Assembly (NCBI RefSeq): GCF_037996825.1
Contig: NZ_JBBNAC010000001.1
Coordinates: 3,224,001-3,288,000 of the forward strand
Direction of reading: 5' to 3'
From: Bdellovibrio sp. BCCA
Lineage (GTDB): Bacteria > Bdellovibrionota > Bdellovibrionia > Bdellovibrionales > Bdellovibrionaceae
DNA length: 64,000 nt
Position 1 is the stretch's first letter. Every line of letters begins with the position of its first letter. Of this stretch, positions 1 through 9,442 are shown in pieces. A program made the translations under genes and the position numbers. Under the pieces are notes generated by a model. That model was not told where the DNA came from and made no database searches. It saw only the letters and a list, made by a program, of their open reading frames with translations.

Positions 1-2
1 AG

Positions 3-245
3 TTTCGCAACCGCTATGAAAAACTCATGGAAGCCATCCATCGCATCGAAATTTTCTGCGGCTTCTGCTACACGCAGTTCACAGACACCTTCCAAGAAGC
101 CAACGGCCTCTTCCGCGCCGATCGCACGCCGAAATTTTCTTTAAATTCAATGGCGCGTGCCACTCGCGGTGCCGGCTACAGTCGAGGCGAACTAACTTCA
201 ACGCCTCAACCTCCACCACTACCCGCACCGGACACGGAAATTTAA
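3..245 (+). CDS. GH2 family (beta-galactosidase-like) glycosidase, C-terminal fragment
   Basis: An open frame enters from the left edge and ends at TAA 243-245. Bases 60-137 encode GFCYTQFTDTFQEANGL followed by RADRTPKF. This segment resembles the end of the TIM-barrel catalytic domain in glycoside hydrolase family 2 proteins of the beta-galactosidase/beta-glucuronidase type, where a 'GFCYTQ..D..QE.NGL...DR.PK' stretch is usual. The last 35 residues (Pro-rich, ending in LPAPDTEI) do not look like the usual GH2 ending and may be lineage-specific. The stop overlaps the convergent fliA stop by 4 bases. The start and active-site part lie outside the window. The family call rests on one conserved stretch. 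Confidence 0.6.
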   Translation, partial: FRNRYEKLMEAIHRIEIFCGFCYTQFTDTFQEANGLFRADRTPKFSLNSMARATRGAGYSRGELTSTPQPPPLPAPDTEI

Positions 246-1027
246 GCGACTTCGAGTTCGCCAGCGCCAATTGTTGCTGCTAGTTTTGCACGAAGACGTG
301 CGACGGCTTGCGCATGCAATTGGGAAACGCGGGACTCTGTCACTCTTAGAACTTGGCCGATCTCTTTCAGGTTGAGATCTTCATAGTAATAAAGGGAAAG
401 CACCAAACGTTGTCTTTCTGGAAGCTCTTCGATAGCTTGAGCGACAACTTCTTTGATGTTTTTAACATTCAATTGATTGAATGGACTGTTTGTACGGGAA
501 CCTTCCAAAATATCCATGATGGATTTTTTGTCGGTATTGCTAAACGTTGTTGCCTGATCAATCGGAAGAAGACTGACAGGACGCACTTGGTTTACAAGAT
601 CATGGAATTCGTCAATGCTGACATTGAGAGCCTTTGCCACCTCTTCATCAGTTGGAGAGCGACCGAGATCGGCTTCCAATTGCACCATGGTTTTATCAAG
701 AAGTTTGGCTTTGTCGCGGATAGAGCGAGGAACCCAGTCTTGCGCGCGAAGTTCATCGAGAATCGCACCACGAATACGGAATTCCGCATAAGTTTTAAAT
801 TTATTGTCGCGAGTAGAATCGTATTTCTCAATCGCATCCATCAAGCCGATCACGCCGGCAGAAATCAAGTCATCCAACTCGATATTTGAGGGAAGTCTTA
901 CGGCGATCTTTTGCGCAATGAACTTAATCAATGGCGCATATTCTTTAATGAGATCATCTTTTTGATTAGCAGCAAGCTTACGTGGCTCTTCTTTGTACTT
1001 CTTCAACAATGCCGCATTTTTCCCCAT
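242..1027 (-). CDS. fliA: Flagellar sigma factor FliA (sigma-28)
   Basis: RNA polymerase sigma factor for late flagellar and chemotaxis promoters. The 261 residues match the sigma-28 length. Region 2 lies at about residues 30-100 and contains DDLISAGVIGLMDAIEKYD followed by FRIRGAILDELRAQDW, which is typical of FliA rather than sigma-70 or sigma-B. Region 4, with a helix-turn-helix (EIGQVLRVTESRVSQLHAQA), sits near residues 220-245. The start is supported by AGAGGG six bases upstream. It is the last gene of the minus-strand flagellar run, 60 bases after flhG, so it is probably co-transcribed. An anti-sigma factor (FlgM) is not visible here. Confidence 0.96.
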   Translation of the reverse strand: MGKNAALLKKYKEEPRKLAANQKDDLIKEYAPLIKFIAQKIAVRLPSNIELDDLISAGVIGLMDAIEKYDSTRDNKFKTYAEFRIRGAILDELRAQDWVPRSIRDKAKLLDKTMVQLEADLGRSPTDEEVAKALNVSIDEFHDLVNQVRPVSLLPIDQATTFSNTDKKSIMDILEGSRTNSPFNQLNVKNIKEVVAQAIEELPERQRLVLSLYYYEDLNLKEIGQVLRVTESRVSQLHAQAVARLRAKLAATIGAGELEVA

Positions 1028-1087
1028 ATTTTTCCCTCTTAAGAACTATGTTAACAAACAGGTCCGAGTGCTGAAAGTCCAAATCTA

Positions 1088-1918
1088 CTACGCAAATCCA
1101 ACGACCTGGTCCCAGAACATCTGCATTCCGCCTGTCGTCTCGATTTGTTTGGAAGATTTCTCTATCTGGTTAGAAATTTGACGAATGGCTTTCGACGATT
1201 CTGCGCCCACATCTTGTCTCACAATGAGACGTTGCATTTGAATTGCCTTACGTAAAACCACATCGTTCGGAATCGAACCCCAGTAGTCCAGACCTATGTA
1301 GAGAAACTTGTTTACGACATCATTGAAGCGTTGATAAAGCCCCAATCCTTCCTGCTCATCACGCACTTGATTGCACACGATGGAGAAGTGATTCACTTTG
1401 TAGTTCTTATTCAGAACTTTGATCAATGCATAAGCATCCGCAAAACTTGCAGGATCTGGAGTGATCACCACAGACACCGTTTGCGCCGCTGAATTTAAAA
1501 ACAAAACGTTTTCGGCAATACCCGGTGCCGTATCAATGAGCAGGTAATCAAAGCCCAAAGGCAATGCACTCACCGCTTCCACCATCGCTCTTCTTTCAAA
1601 GTGATTCATGTGGTTGAATTCCACAACGCCACTTCCCCCGGGAATTAAAAACACATCTTTAGCAACTTCAACCAAGATGTCTTTCATTTCTTTGCGGCCC
1701 GCTAAAATATCATGAATGTTTCCTTGGGTTTTTACGCCAAAAAGAATATCCACGTTGGCCATGCCCAGGTCACCATCCAGAATCAGAACTTTTTTCCCTC
1801 TTTGTGCCAAAGTCAGAGCGACGTTGGCCACTAGAGTGGTTTTTCCCACACCACCTTTTCCCGAAGTGATGCTGATCGTTCTTGTACGATGCATATCAAA
1901 GGAATTCATATTTCTCAT
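1088..1918 (-). CDS. flhG: MinD-like ATPase FlhG (flagellar number regulator)
   Basis: ParA/MinD-family ATPase of 276 residues that limits flagellar number or position together with FlhF. The deviant Walker A motif SGKGGVGKTT is at residues 19-28, followed by LILDGDLGMANVDILFG, and a switch region LLIDTAPGI lies near residue 130. The C-terminal membrane-targeting helix expected in the family is plausible at the end (SNQIEKSSKQIE). The ATG overlaps the flhF stop by four bases (ATGA), indicating translational coupling. Partner genes flhF, flhA and fliA are adjacent, which settles FlhG over a generic MinD. Confidence 0.94.
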   Translation of the reverse strand: MRNMNSFDMHRTRTISITSGKGGVGKTTLVANVALTLAQRGKKVLILDGDLGMANVDILFGVKTQGNIHDILAGRKEMKDILVEVAKDVFLIPGGSGVVEFNHMNHFERRAMVEAVSALPLGFDYLLIDTAPGIAENVLFLNSAAQTVSVVITPDPASFADAYALIKVLNKNYKVNHFSIVCNQVRDEQEGLGLYQRFNDVVNKFLYIGLDYWGSIPNDVVLRKAIQMQRLIVRQDVGAESSKAIRQISNQIEKSSKQIETTGGMQMFWDQVVGFA

Positions 1919-3363
1919 ACCGCTTCTGATTCCTGTTGTTTAAGTTTTGTAATTTTGAAAATTAAATCCAAAAGACGCTCTTTCGTCGCAAATTCAAAAT
2001 CTTCAGGAACACGTGAACCGATTCCGAAAGAATGAAGTGGTACATCAAAGCGTTTCATAAAGTTGTAGATCGTTCCATGTTGAGTGGATTCATCCAAAGA
2101 AGTGAAGATCACGTCTTTGTAACCCAAAACAGAATAACGACGGCCCAATTCAGTAGCATCACTGTCTTTCGCATTTGTTGAAAGAGTGAGGTGAATATTC
2201 GGATTCAATGCTGAAGGAGGTAACAAGCTCTTCAGCATTTGAATCTCATCATTGCTCTTAAGGCTTAACCCTGTGTAGTCCACAAGCACACAATCTACAT
2301 TGGCAAGATAGCGCATCAAGTTCGTCCAATCATTCTGCGTACGGATCACAGAAAATGGAACGTTTAAGATTTGCGCATAAATCTTCATTTGATCGGCCGC
2401 ACCTACTTTGAAAGTGTCCGTCGTGAAAAGAGCAATCTTCTTGCCTTCACGAACAACCATTTGGCTGGCCATCTTAATCAACGCTGATGTCTTACCGCTT
2501 CCTGCTGGTCCCACAAAACAGTGAATCTTTCCACCTGTTGGGTTGTGAGAGATCTTTGTTGAATCCAAAACGTGGCGGGCTACGAAAGCCTCTACCAAGG
2601 CGCGATTTTTAAGTTTCAACGCCGGCAGAGTTTCTTGAGCACTTGTCAAAATCTCCGCTGCGATTTCAGGAGCCATTCCTGCACTTGTGAGCTTTTCAAA
2701 AACGAAACTTAAATCGTAGTTGATTCCATAGTCTGCACCTGGATGAGATCCCACAAATGTTTGAGGCATGTGTTGAAATTGAGTGATGACCTGTTTCAAA
2801 CTTGCGATTTCATTTTTCAATGCTGCGATTTCAGCCGCTTCTGCTGCTGTAGCAGAAGCTTTTTTAGCAGGTACCACAGGCGCTGACTGCTGTGGCTGTG
2901 CATTTCTTCTCACAGTGCCTTTAAGAATATCTTCTTGCTCTTGGAACGCATTCAAAGCTCTTTGCGCTGCAGAGCGAACTCTTTCTTCCGCCACTTGCTT
3001 TTGCCGAGAAAGTTCCGCTTCATCTTCGATATCGATATAGCGACGTTGCGTAATAGGAGCCGGAGCTTGTGTTTTTTGCACATGCTTTTCTACCATCTTG
3101 TGGATCAACTCTTTTTGTTGACGAGCTGGGCTCTTCAAGAATTTTTCACGATCTTGTTCGCGAAGTCGGGACTCTGCAAACTTTTTCTTTTGCAAAGTTT
3201 CTTCTGAAACAGCCGCCGTGATTTCCACACTTCCCTCACCAACAAGACCGAAACTCTTGTTGTTGTCGCGTGCAGAAAGAATGATGGCATCGGGACCCAG
3301 TTGGGTCTTCACCATCTCAAGGGCTTCTTTCATTGTTCTGGCTTCAAATTTCTTAACCTGCAT
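1915..3363 (-). CDS. flhF: SRP-type GTPase FlhF (flagellar placement)
   Basis: Signal-recognition-particle GTPase that places the flagellum at the pole. The N-terminal segment MQVKKFEARTMKEALEMVK is the usual FlhF start. Residues 60-200 are charged and coiled-coil-like (the basic/activator B region), and the NG domain starts near 215. The P-loop GPAGSGKT is at 285-292, and DTFKVGAADQ follows. The G3 motif reads DYTG at 362-365 where SRP GTPases usually have DTAG, and the G4 motif reads TSLDE instead of TKLDE. These are unusual but not obviously inactivating changes. The gene overlaps flhA upstream by 11 bases and flhG downstream by 4. Confidence 0.94.
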   Translation of the reverse strand: MQVKKFEARTMKEALEMVKTQLGPDAIILSARDNNKSFGLVGEGSVEITAAVSEETLQKKKFAESRLREQDREKFLKSPARQQKELIHKMVEKHVQKTQAPAPITQRRYIDIEDEAELSRQKQVAEERVRSAAQRALNAFQEQEDILKGTVRRNAQPQQSAPVVPAKKASATAAEAAEIAALKNEIASLKQVITQFQHMPQTFVGSHPGADYGINYDLSFVFEKLTSAGMAPEIAAEILTSAQETLPALKLKNRALVEAFVARHVLDSTKISHNPTGGKIHCFVGPAGSGKTSALIKMASQMVVREGKKIALFTTDTFKVGAADQMKIYAQILNVPFSVIRTQNDWTNLMRYLANVDCVLVDYTGLSLKSNDEIQMLKSLLPPSALNPNIHLTLSTNAKDSDATELGRRYSVLGYKDVIFTSLDESTQHGTIYNFMKRFDVPLHSFGIGSRVPEDFEFATKERLLDLIFKITKLKQQESEAV

Positions 3364-5452
3364 GGCTCATCTCCACGAGTGCAACCGATTGGACATCCGC
3401 ATCTGAAGTCAATTCATTGTGCGAAAGCACAACTAGCTGAGGGATAAAACGGGACGTTAATTTATATAAATGACGACGCGAAGTTGGGCTTGTCAGAAGA
3501 ATAGGCTGACTTGCCACTTCAGGGTGGTTTTCCACCGTACGAGCAATCTCGTTGATCAAACGATGAGCCGAAGTCGGATCCATCACCAATTGAACACCTT
3601 GCTCTGTCTGCAATAATGAATTTGCAATCAACTCTTCAATATTCGGATGCAGTGTCATCACTGGAATATTGCCTTGATCCGTCGTGTACTTCGCAGTGAT
3701 ACCGCGAGCGAGAGCACGACGAACTTGTTCAGTGAGAACTTCAATGTCCTTATTGCGAGGAGCTTCATCCGCCAACGTTTCAAAGATCGTCAATAGATCA
3801 CGGATGGATACTTGCTCTTTCAACAAACTTTGGAGAACGCGAACCACGGATCCCAATGACAATAGATCCGGGATAAGTTCTTCGACCACTTTGGGATGAG
3901 ACTTCTTAAAGTTCTCAATAAGAGTCGACGCTTCTTGACGGCCCAGCAACTCATGCGCATGTGAACGCACGATTTCCGTAAGATGTGTTGCCATAACAGT
4001 CGGCAAATCCACGACTGTGTAACCAGCGATCTCGGCGTCTTCTTTGCGTGCTGGAGAAATCCACAGTGCATCCAAACCAAACGCAGGTTCTTTTGTTGGA
4101 ATACCTTCGATACGCTCTGCCACGTTTCCTGGATCCATCGCAAGCAAGGATTCCGGACGAAGAGTTCCACCGCCCACGCGATTTCCTTTGATCAGAACGC
4201 GGTACTCACCCGGAGCCAACTGCAAGTTGTCACGGATGTGAATACTTGGAACCACGATTCCCAAATCCAAAGCAAATTGTTTTCTGATACTGACGATGCG
4301 CTCAAGCAAGTCGCCACTTTGATCCGATTCGACGATATTGATCAGACCGTAACCAACTTCCAACTCCACCATATCCAGCGGCAACATCGTTTCGATATTT
4401 TCTTTTTTGGGAGCTGCCAAAGCCGCGTCGGATTGTTTCTTTTCCGCTTCCGCTTTTTCGAAACGAGCTTTCTTAATAATCCACGCAGTTCCACACAACA
4501 ATCCGCCCATTAACAAGAATGGAATTGTTGGAAGACCCGGTACAAGACCCAGCAAGATCAACACACCGCCGGCAATCATCACCGCACGTGGTTTAACGAA
4601 CAATTGACCTGTAACCTCTTCACCGACGTCTTTGTCAGAGTTTGAAGTACGAGTCACGATGATACCGGCTGCTGTTGAGATCACAAGAGCTGGGATCTGA
4701 GCCAGAAGACCGTCACCGATCGTGAGCATTGTGTAGTATTTTGCGGCAGTACTGACATCAAGGCCTTTTTGAATCACGCCAATCGCCAAACCACCCAAGA
4801 TATTGATCATTGTGATAATAATACCGGCAATAGCGTCACCACGTACGAACTTCGAGGCACCGTCCATCGCTCCGTAAAAGTCCGCTTCGCCTTCGATTTG
4901 CTTACGGCGCTTGCGAGCTTCCGCTTCTGTGATGTGACCAGAGTTTAATTCTGCGTCGATCGACATCTGCTTACCAGGCATCGCATCCAAAGTGAAACGA
5001 GCTGCAACTTCCGCCACGCGGCCCGAACCTTTTGTGATGACCATGAAGTTGATGACCATCAAGATGATGAACATCACAAAACCGATAACGTAGTTTCCAC
5101 CGACAACGAAGTTTGCAAACGAAGCGATTACGTCTCCGGCCGCTTTTTCACCTTCATGTCCGTGAGTCAAAATCAAACGAGTCGTTGCCACGTTCAGTGA
5201 CAAGCGGAACAGTGTCGTCATCAAAAGTAGTGACGGGAAAGATGTGAAATCCAAAGCTCTGTCGGTGTAGATACTCACCAAGAGGATCAAAACACTGATC
5301 GCCAAAGAGAAGGTCAAGGTGATGTCGAGCATAAACGGAGGCAATGGGATGATCATCACCGCCAGAATTGCAAGCAATCCAAACGCAATAAAAAGATCCG
5401 TGTTCTTCGTGATCTTATCGAATCTTTTTAAGAACTGAAACACTTGTTCCAT
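3353..5452 (-). CDS. flhA: Flagellar type III export gate protein FlhA
   Basis: Largest integral membrane component of the flagellar export gate; its cytoplasmic nonamer ring docks chaperone-substrate complexes. The protein has 699 residues. The first ~330 hold about eight hydrophobic helices, with the conserved FHIPEP-family region (LSLNVATTRLIL, GGNYVIGFVMF) and a cytoplasmic loop FTLDAMPGKQMSID. The cytoplasmic domain from about 350 to 699 includes LPSVVRV-like regions ending at VALVEMSHAG. Length and order of parts are full-size. It starts one base into the flhB stop codon (ATG/TAA overlap at 5452). Confidence 0.97.
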   Translation of the reverse strand: MEQVFQFLKRFDKITKNTDLFIAFGLLAILAVMIIPLPPFMLDITLTFSLAISVLILLVSIYTDRALDFTSFPSLLLMTTLFRLSLNVATTRLILTHGHEGEKAAGDVIASFANFVVGGNYVIGFVMFIILMVINFMVITKGSGRVAEVAARFTLDAMPGKQMSIDAELNSGHITEAEARKRRKQIEGEADFYGAMDGASKFVRGDAIAGIIITMINILGGLAIGVIQKGLDVSTAAKYYTMLTIGDGLLAQIPALVISTAAGIIVTRTSNSDKDVGEEVTGQLFVKPRAVMIAGGVLILLGLVPGLPTIPFLLMGGLLCGTAWIIKKARFEKAEAEKKQSDAALAAPKKENIETMLPLDMVELEVGYGLINIVESDQSGDLLERIVSIRKQFALDLGIVVPSIHIRDNLQLAPGEYRVLIKGNRVGGGTLRPESLLAMDPGNVAERIEGIPTKEPAFGLDALWISPARKEDAEIAGYTVVDLPTVMATHLTEIVRSHAHELLGRQEASTLIENFKKSHPKVVEELIPDLLSLGSVVRVLQSLLKEQVSIRDLLTIFETLADEAPRNKDIEVLTEQVRRALARGITAKYTTDQGNIPVMTLHPNIEELIANSLLQTEQGVQLVMDPTSAHRLINEIARTVENHPEVASQPILLTSPTSRRHLYKLTSRFIPQLVVLSHNELTSDADVQSVALVEMSHAG

Positions 5453-6513
5453 TATCTTTTCTTCCTACGCAAACGATAAACATACGAAAGCACTTCCGCC
5501 ACTGCGACGAAAAGCTCCCTAGGAATAACTTGTCCAATTTTCATTGTCTTAAAGATCGTCCGAGCCAGCGGCTTGTTTTCCACGATAGGAATATTGTGTT
5601 CGCGGCCGATCTCTTTGATCTTTTCCGCGACGTGGTCAGCACCCATAGCAATCAACTGTGGTGCCGGTAAATTGTCCGTGTATTTCAAAACAACAGCAAT
5701 GTGTGTGGGATTTGTGATGATCACGTCTGCTTTAGGAACATCCGCCATCATTCTCTTACTCGCCATCTCCCTTTGGATGCGACGAATGCGAGATTTGATC
5801 ATCGGATCACCCTCACGTTGCTTGTGTTCTTCTTTGACCTCTTGTTTGGTCATCATCATTTTCTTTTCAAGATCCCAACGCTGATAGAAGTAATCCGCCA
5901 AAGCGATAATGAGCATCACTGCGCCCACACCGCCTAAAAGCTTCACAACGACAGCACCCAGATACATTAAGATTTGCTCAATTGAGAACGTGAGCATGTA
6001 AGGCACTTGACGAACTTCACCGCGCAACAAGAAATACAAAACGATTCCCACAGCCGCCATTTTTAACAATGACTTCAAAGCTTCAACAACCGCGCGCAAA
6101 CTGAACACGCGTTTGAAACCTTCCACGGGACTTAATTTTTCAAAGTTAGGAGATAGAGCGTCTTCCACTTGCAGGAAGCCCACTTGAAGAATGGAAGAAG
6201 CGGCGCCAATGACGCCAGCCATGCCCATCACAGGAGCCATCAGGATCAAAGCTTTCTCTCCACAGAAACGGAAGGCTTCCGTGAATTTACCTTCACGCAC
6301 TAGCACAACCATGTCATTTCCAAAGGAGTATTGAAAAACTTCGTAGAGATTTTTGAAGAAGAAGCGACCCAACGCATACACGCACCCAGCCGCCGCCAGT
6401 AAAATAACTGCCGACGCGAGTTCCTTTGTATGAGCAACGTTCCCTTTTTTGCGAAACTCTTCCCGTCTCGCATCCGTTGCCTGTTCGGTCTTTTCACCGT
6501 TCTCTTCAGCCAT
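5452..6513 (-). CDS. flhB: Flagellar export gate/switch protein FlhB
   Basis: Export-apparatus membrane protein of 353 residues that switches substrate class from rod/hook to filament. Four hydrophobic segments lie at roughly residues 30-55, 85-110, 145-165 and 185-210. A charged linker (KKMMMTKQEVKEEHKQREGDP) leads to the cytoplasmic domain. The autocleavage motif NPTH is present at residues 268-271, and the surrounding VIITNPTHIAVVLKY is canonical, so self-cleavage is expected. The N-terminus (EENGEKTEQATDARREEFRKKG) is also typical. It follows fliR by 31 bases and is followed by flhA with a one-base overlap. Confidence 0.97.
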   Translation of the reverse strand: MAEENGEKTEQATDARREEFRKKGNVAHTKELASAVILLAAAGCVYALGRFFFKNLYEVFQYSFGNDMVVLVREGKFTEAFRFCGEKALILMAPVMGMAGVIGAASSILQVGFLQVEDALSPNFEKLSPVEGFKRVFSLRAVVEALKSLLKMAAVGIVLYFLLRGEVRQVPYMLTFSIEQILMYLGAVVVKLLGGVGAVMLIIALADYFYQRWDLEKKMMMTKQEVKEEHKQREGDPMIKSRIRRIQREMASKRMMADVPKADVIITNPTHIAVVLKYTDNLPAPQLIAMGADHVAEKIKEIGREHNIPIVENKPLARTIFKTMKIGQVIPRELFVAVAEVLSYVYRLRRKKR

Positions 6514-6544
6514 CTCGTTCCTTCCTAGAACTAAAAAGCTATTG

Positions 6545-7324
6545 TTATAAGTGTTTCATCACAGCAAATAGTTTGCTAGCTGTGATTTCAACTAGACCAT
6601 TCATTTCTATGGCCATCAGTGGAAGACAGAGAAACACCACTGTCATTCCAAGCATGATCGTCACAGGCATACTTGTAACCAGGACGTTGATCTGGGGAAC
6701 TGCTCTTCCCAAAATCCCCATCGCAAGATTCGCAAGCAGAATGGTCACCAACACCGGAGCACACATCTTAATCGCCATTAACATCACGGTCTGACCGTAA
6801 ACGGCCATCTCCGCAAATGGTCCCACATTGAGCGCGAGCGAGCTTACAGGCACAAGCTCGTAACTTTGCGCAATTGCACTGATCAACATGTGATGCCCAT
6901 TGATTGCTAAAAAAACCAGAGTCCCAATTGTCGAATAGAATTGATCGATCGTGTTTCCATGCGATCCCAGCATGGGATTGTACATCTGAGATGCACTCAA
7001 ACCCACGGACATCGACACCAAGTCCCCTGTCATTGTGACTACAAAGAAGAACAAGCGGGTTAAAAATCCCAGCGCCAATCCGACAATCAATTCGCGCACC
7101 GCTAAACCGATGATATCATTAGAAATTAAAGCGTAATCGACATTCCCAACCTTCACCACCGGGAATAATAAAACGCTAAATACGATCGACAGGAGAACCT
7201 TGATAGGCACAGTGATCGTCGGAGAGCCAAAAACCGCTGAAGAAATAACAAAGGCAATCATGCGCAGAAAAATCAGCGCAAAAAGCAGGATCTGAGCCTC
7301 TGTCATTGAACTCCAGTTAATCAC
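6545..7324 (-). CDS. fliR: Flagellar export gate protein FliR
   Basis: Component of the FliP5-FliQ4-FliR1 export channel. It has 259 residues and is almost entirely hydrophobic with about six membrane helices. Recognisable family stretches are SSAVFGSPTITVPIKVLLSIVF near residue 30 and the segment GLSASQMYNPMLGSHGNTID near residue 107. The gene lies 4 bases after fliQ and shares its order with the usual fliPQR-flhBA arrangement. The length is normal for a stand-alone FliR, with no fusion to FlhB. Confidence 0.95.
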   Translation of the reverse strand: MINWSSMTEAQILLFALIFLRMIAFVISSAVFGSPTITVPIKVLLSIVFSVLLFPVVKVGNVDYALISNDIIGLAVRELIVGLALGFLTRLFFFVVTMTGDLVSMSVGLSASQMYNPMLGSHGNTIDQFYSTIGTLVFLAINGHHMLISAIAQSYELVPVSSLALNVGPFAEMAVYGQTVMLMAIKMCAPVLVTILLANLAMGILGRAVPQINVLVTSMPVTIMLGMTVVFLCLPLMAIEMNGLVEITASKLFAVMKHL

Positions 7325-7328
7325 TCGG

Positions 7329-7601
7329 CTATTCCCTCACCATCACGGCAATATTTTCAAAAAGGTTCACTGTATAGGAACTCATCACGTCCATCATCCA
7401 CGGACCTGCAAGCACGAACACCAACGCCACTACGATCATTTTTGGAATGAACGTCAGAGTCGCTTCGTTAATCTGTGTGAGCGCTTGAAAAATACTCACG
7501 GCCAAACCCACAACCAGCGTGCTGATAAGCAACGGCGCCGCCAGCATAGCTGTTGTACGAAGAGCATCTTGTCCAAGTCGAATTACAAGTTCTTCTGTCA
7601 T
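7329..7601 (-). CDS. fliQ: Flagellar export gate protein FliQ
   Basis: A 90-residue protein with two transmembrane helices. Residues 15-40 (TAMLAAPLLISTLVVGLAVSIFQALTQINE) and residues 50-70 (FIPKMIVVALVFVLAGPWMM) match the FliQ pattern, including QALTQINEATLTFIPK. Four copies are thought to assemble around FliP and FliR in the export gate. It sits 9 bases after fliP and 4 bases before fliR. Confidence 0.96.
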   Translation of the reverse strand: MTEELVIRLGQDALRTTAMLAAPLLISTLVVGLAVSIFQALTQINEATLTFIPKMIVVALVFVLAGPWMMDVMSSYTVNLFENIAVMVRE

Positions 7602-7610
7602 CTTTCACCT

Positions 7611-8369
7611 CTACCCGAAACTCTTAACCATCGAACCGATGAGAAGACCCCATCCGTCCACTAAGACAAAGAGCATGATCTTAAAGGGTAACGAAATCAC
7701 AACCGGAGGAAGCATCATCATACCCATCGCCATCAAGACGCTGGCCGCGACGATGTCGATCACAAGGAATGGAAGGAAGATGATAAAACCAATTTGGAAA
7801 GCCGTTTTAAGCTCAGAAACCACGAACGCCGGAACCAAAACCATTGTTGGAACGTCCGCGCGAGTTTTCGGTTTTTCCACCTTAGAAAGTTTCACGAATA
7901 GCGCCAAATCCGAATCGCGAGTTTGATTGAACATGAACTTACGAAGCGGAGCCAAAGTATTTTCAATCGCCGCATCTTGAGAGATCTTTCCTGCAAGATA
8001 AGGCTGAATACCTTTTGTGTTCATTTCGTTGAATGCAGGTTGCATCACGAAGAAAGTTAAAAACAAAGACAAACCCACCAACAATTGATTGGGTGGCATT
8101 TGTTGCACGCCCATTGCCTGTCTTAAAAAAGAAAAGACGATGATGATGCGAGTAAAGCCCGTCATCATAATCAAAATCGCCGGCGCCAGAGTTAGCACCG
8201 TCATGATCAAAATCAATTTAACAGCGTTCACCACTTCATTAGGATTGTCTGTAGTTTTAAAACCCAGATTCACCGTCGGAAGAGTCACTTGAGCAAACGC
8301 GCTGGAACTGATCAAAAGAACCAGAGGCAAAAGAATCAGACTCCACAGAGTCCAGTTAGTCTTTCTCAC
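7611..8369 (-). CDS. fliP: Flagellar export gate protein FliP
   Basis: A 252-residue core subunit of the export channel. Residues 1-26 form a cleavable signal peptide (hydrophobic run, then SSAFAQ), as in most FliP proteins. Helices follow at about 50-75 and 95-115, and a pair near the C-terminus after the periplasmic domain. Family motifs are [25 protein letters not shown] (here spanning about residues 71-95) and [20 protein letters not shown]. The start overlaps the fliO stop by four bases. Confidence 0.96.
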   Translation of the reverse strand: MRKTNWTLWSLILLPLVLLISSSAFAQVTLPTVNLGFKTTDNPNEVVNAVKLILIMTVLTLAPAILIMMTGFTRIIIVFSFLRQAMGVQQMPPNQLLVGLSLFLTFFVMQPAFNEMNTKGIQPYLAGKISQDAAIENTLAPLRKFMFNQTRDSDLALFVKLSKVEKPKTRADVPTMVLVPAFVVSELKTAFQIGFIIFLPFLVIDIVAASVLMAMGMMMLPPVVISLPFKIMLFVLVDGWGLLIGSMVKSFG

Positions 8370-9046
8370 TGAAGAGACCTCATTCCTTTAAGGCGTTTAG
8401 AAACGATATCTTTGATTCCGCTAATCGCGAATTCTTCGTCAGCATCCAAGTCTTTTGCTGAACGTTTTTTTGGTGCTGGAGCAGGTTCGGCTTCGTCTTC
8501 GTTATTTTCAAAGTCCGCTTTTGTCGAACCTATGCCGCCTAAAACCTTTCCAAAATTTTGTGGAGACTCTTCTGGCACTTCGTCATCAAGCAATGACAAC
8601 GGTTTGATCATAGAAATGTTGTGATCCGTAATACCGATCAAGATCGATTCGCCAGCCACACGCACAATCGCCAAACTTTTTTTAGGCCCCAAGTAGTGCT
8701 GTTGCAAAACTTTGATTTGCGTTTGGTGTTTCATCGCACGAGGAACTTTGTACTTACGGAGAAAAAAGTAAGCACCCGTTCCCACAAGTCCCAAGATCGA
8801 AAGAGTGAAGAGAATACGGAAAACGCCACTGCCTTCAGACGAAGCCTTTTTATCTTTCTCAAGATTTAAAGGAATTTCGGACTCTTTGCGATTATCCACT
8901 TTTTTCTCTGCTGAAGCGACAGTCGCCTCTTGTGAGGGAGCGGATTCCGTTGCCGCAATTTCAGCGGGGGCCGCTGAAGTTGTAGCTTCTTCCGCCGCGT
9001 GGGCAGAAACTGAAAACACAAAGATTAACGAAAGCAACAAACGCAT
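8366..9046 (-). CDS. fliO: Flagellar biosynthesis protein FliO
   Basis: FliO acts as an assembly factor for the FliP ring. The 226-residue product has a signal peptide (residues 1-17, ending in SAHAAEE), an Ala/Glu-rich periplasmic stretch, one membrane helix near residues 79-96 ([19 protein letters not shown]-like region) and a cytoplasmic FliO domain around 110-160 ([29 protein letters not shown] split across that span). FliO is poorly conserved, so the call relies on this domain, the topology and the position between fliN and fliP. The stop overlaps the fliP start. Confidence 0.88.
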   Translation of the reverse strand: MRLLLSLIFVFSVSAHAAEEATTSAAPAEIAATESAPSQEATVASAEKKVDNRKESEIPLNLEKDKKASSEGSGVFRILFTLSILGLVGTGAYFFLRKYKVPRAMKHQTQIKVLQQHYLGPKKSLAIVRVAGESILIGITDHNISMIKPLSLLDDEVPEESPQNFGKVLGGIGSTKADFENNEDEAEPAPAPKKRSAKDLDADEEFAISGIKDIVSKRLKGMRSLQ

Positions 9047-9059
9047 CTGAAACCTCTTA

Positions 9060-9434
9060 TTATCTGAGCTGTTCTACACGCTCAGCTGGAGAAATAATAT
9101 CTGTCAAACGCACACCGAATTTCTCGTTGACCACCACGGCTTCACCACGTGCAATCAATTTGTCATTGACGTAAACTTCCATCGGCTCACCGGCCAATTT
9201 ATTCAGCTCAATAACGCTTCCTTGAGTCAGATTCAAAAGCTCACTCACCGGCATTTTTGTGCGCCCCAACTCAACTGAAACTTTAAGCGGGATATCCAAA
9301 ATCAAATTCAAGTTGCGATCATTCTGCGATGGAGCTGCCGCCGCCGCTGCCTTTTTGCCGCCATCCGCAGCCGCCATACCCGCCGCTTCCGCTACGAGCT
9401 GATCCGCCAAGTTGTCCAAAGTATCGTCACCCAT
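9060..9434 (-). CDS. fliN: Flagellar motor switch protein FliN
   Basis: C-ring protein that forms the bottom of the rotor and takes part in switching and export docking. The product has 124 residues. An Ala-rich, flexible N-terminus (residues 1-40) precedes the SpoA domain at about residues 45-124, with ILDIPLKVSVELGRTKMPVS, VIELNKLAGEPMEVYVN and ARGEAVVVNEKFGVRLTDI in the usual order. It lies 8 bases after fliM and 13 bases before fliO. Confidence 0.96.
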   Translation of the reverse strand: MGDDTLDNLADQLVAEAAGMAAADGGKKAAAAAAPSQNDRNLNLILDIPLKVSVELGRTKMPVSELLNLTQGSVIELNKLAGEPMEVYVNDKLIARGEAVVVNEKFGVRLTDIISPAERVEQLR

Positions 9435-9442
9435 TTATCCCC

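Noticed and set aside
353-889. Long plus-strand frame inside fliA
   Set aside because: It is antisense to the clear sigma-28 gene, has no ribosome-binding site and no family resemblance; a shadow frame.
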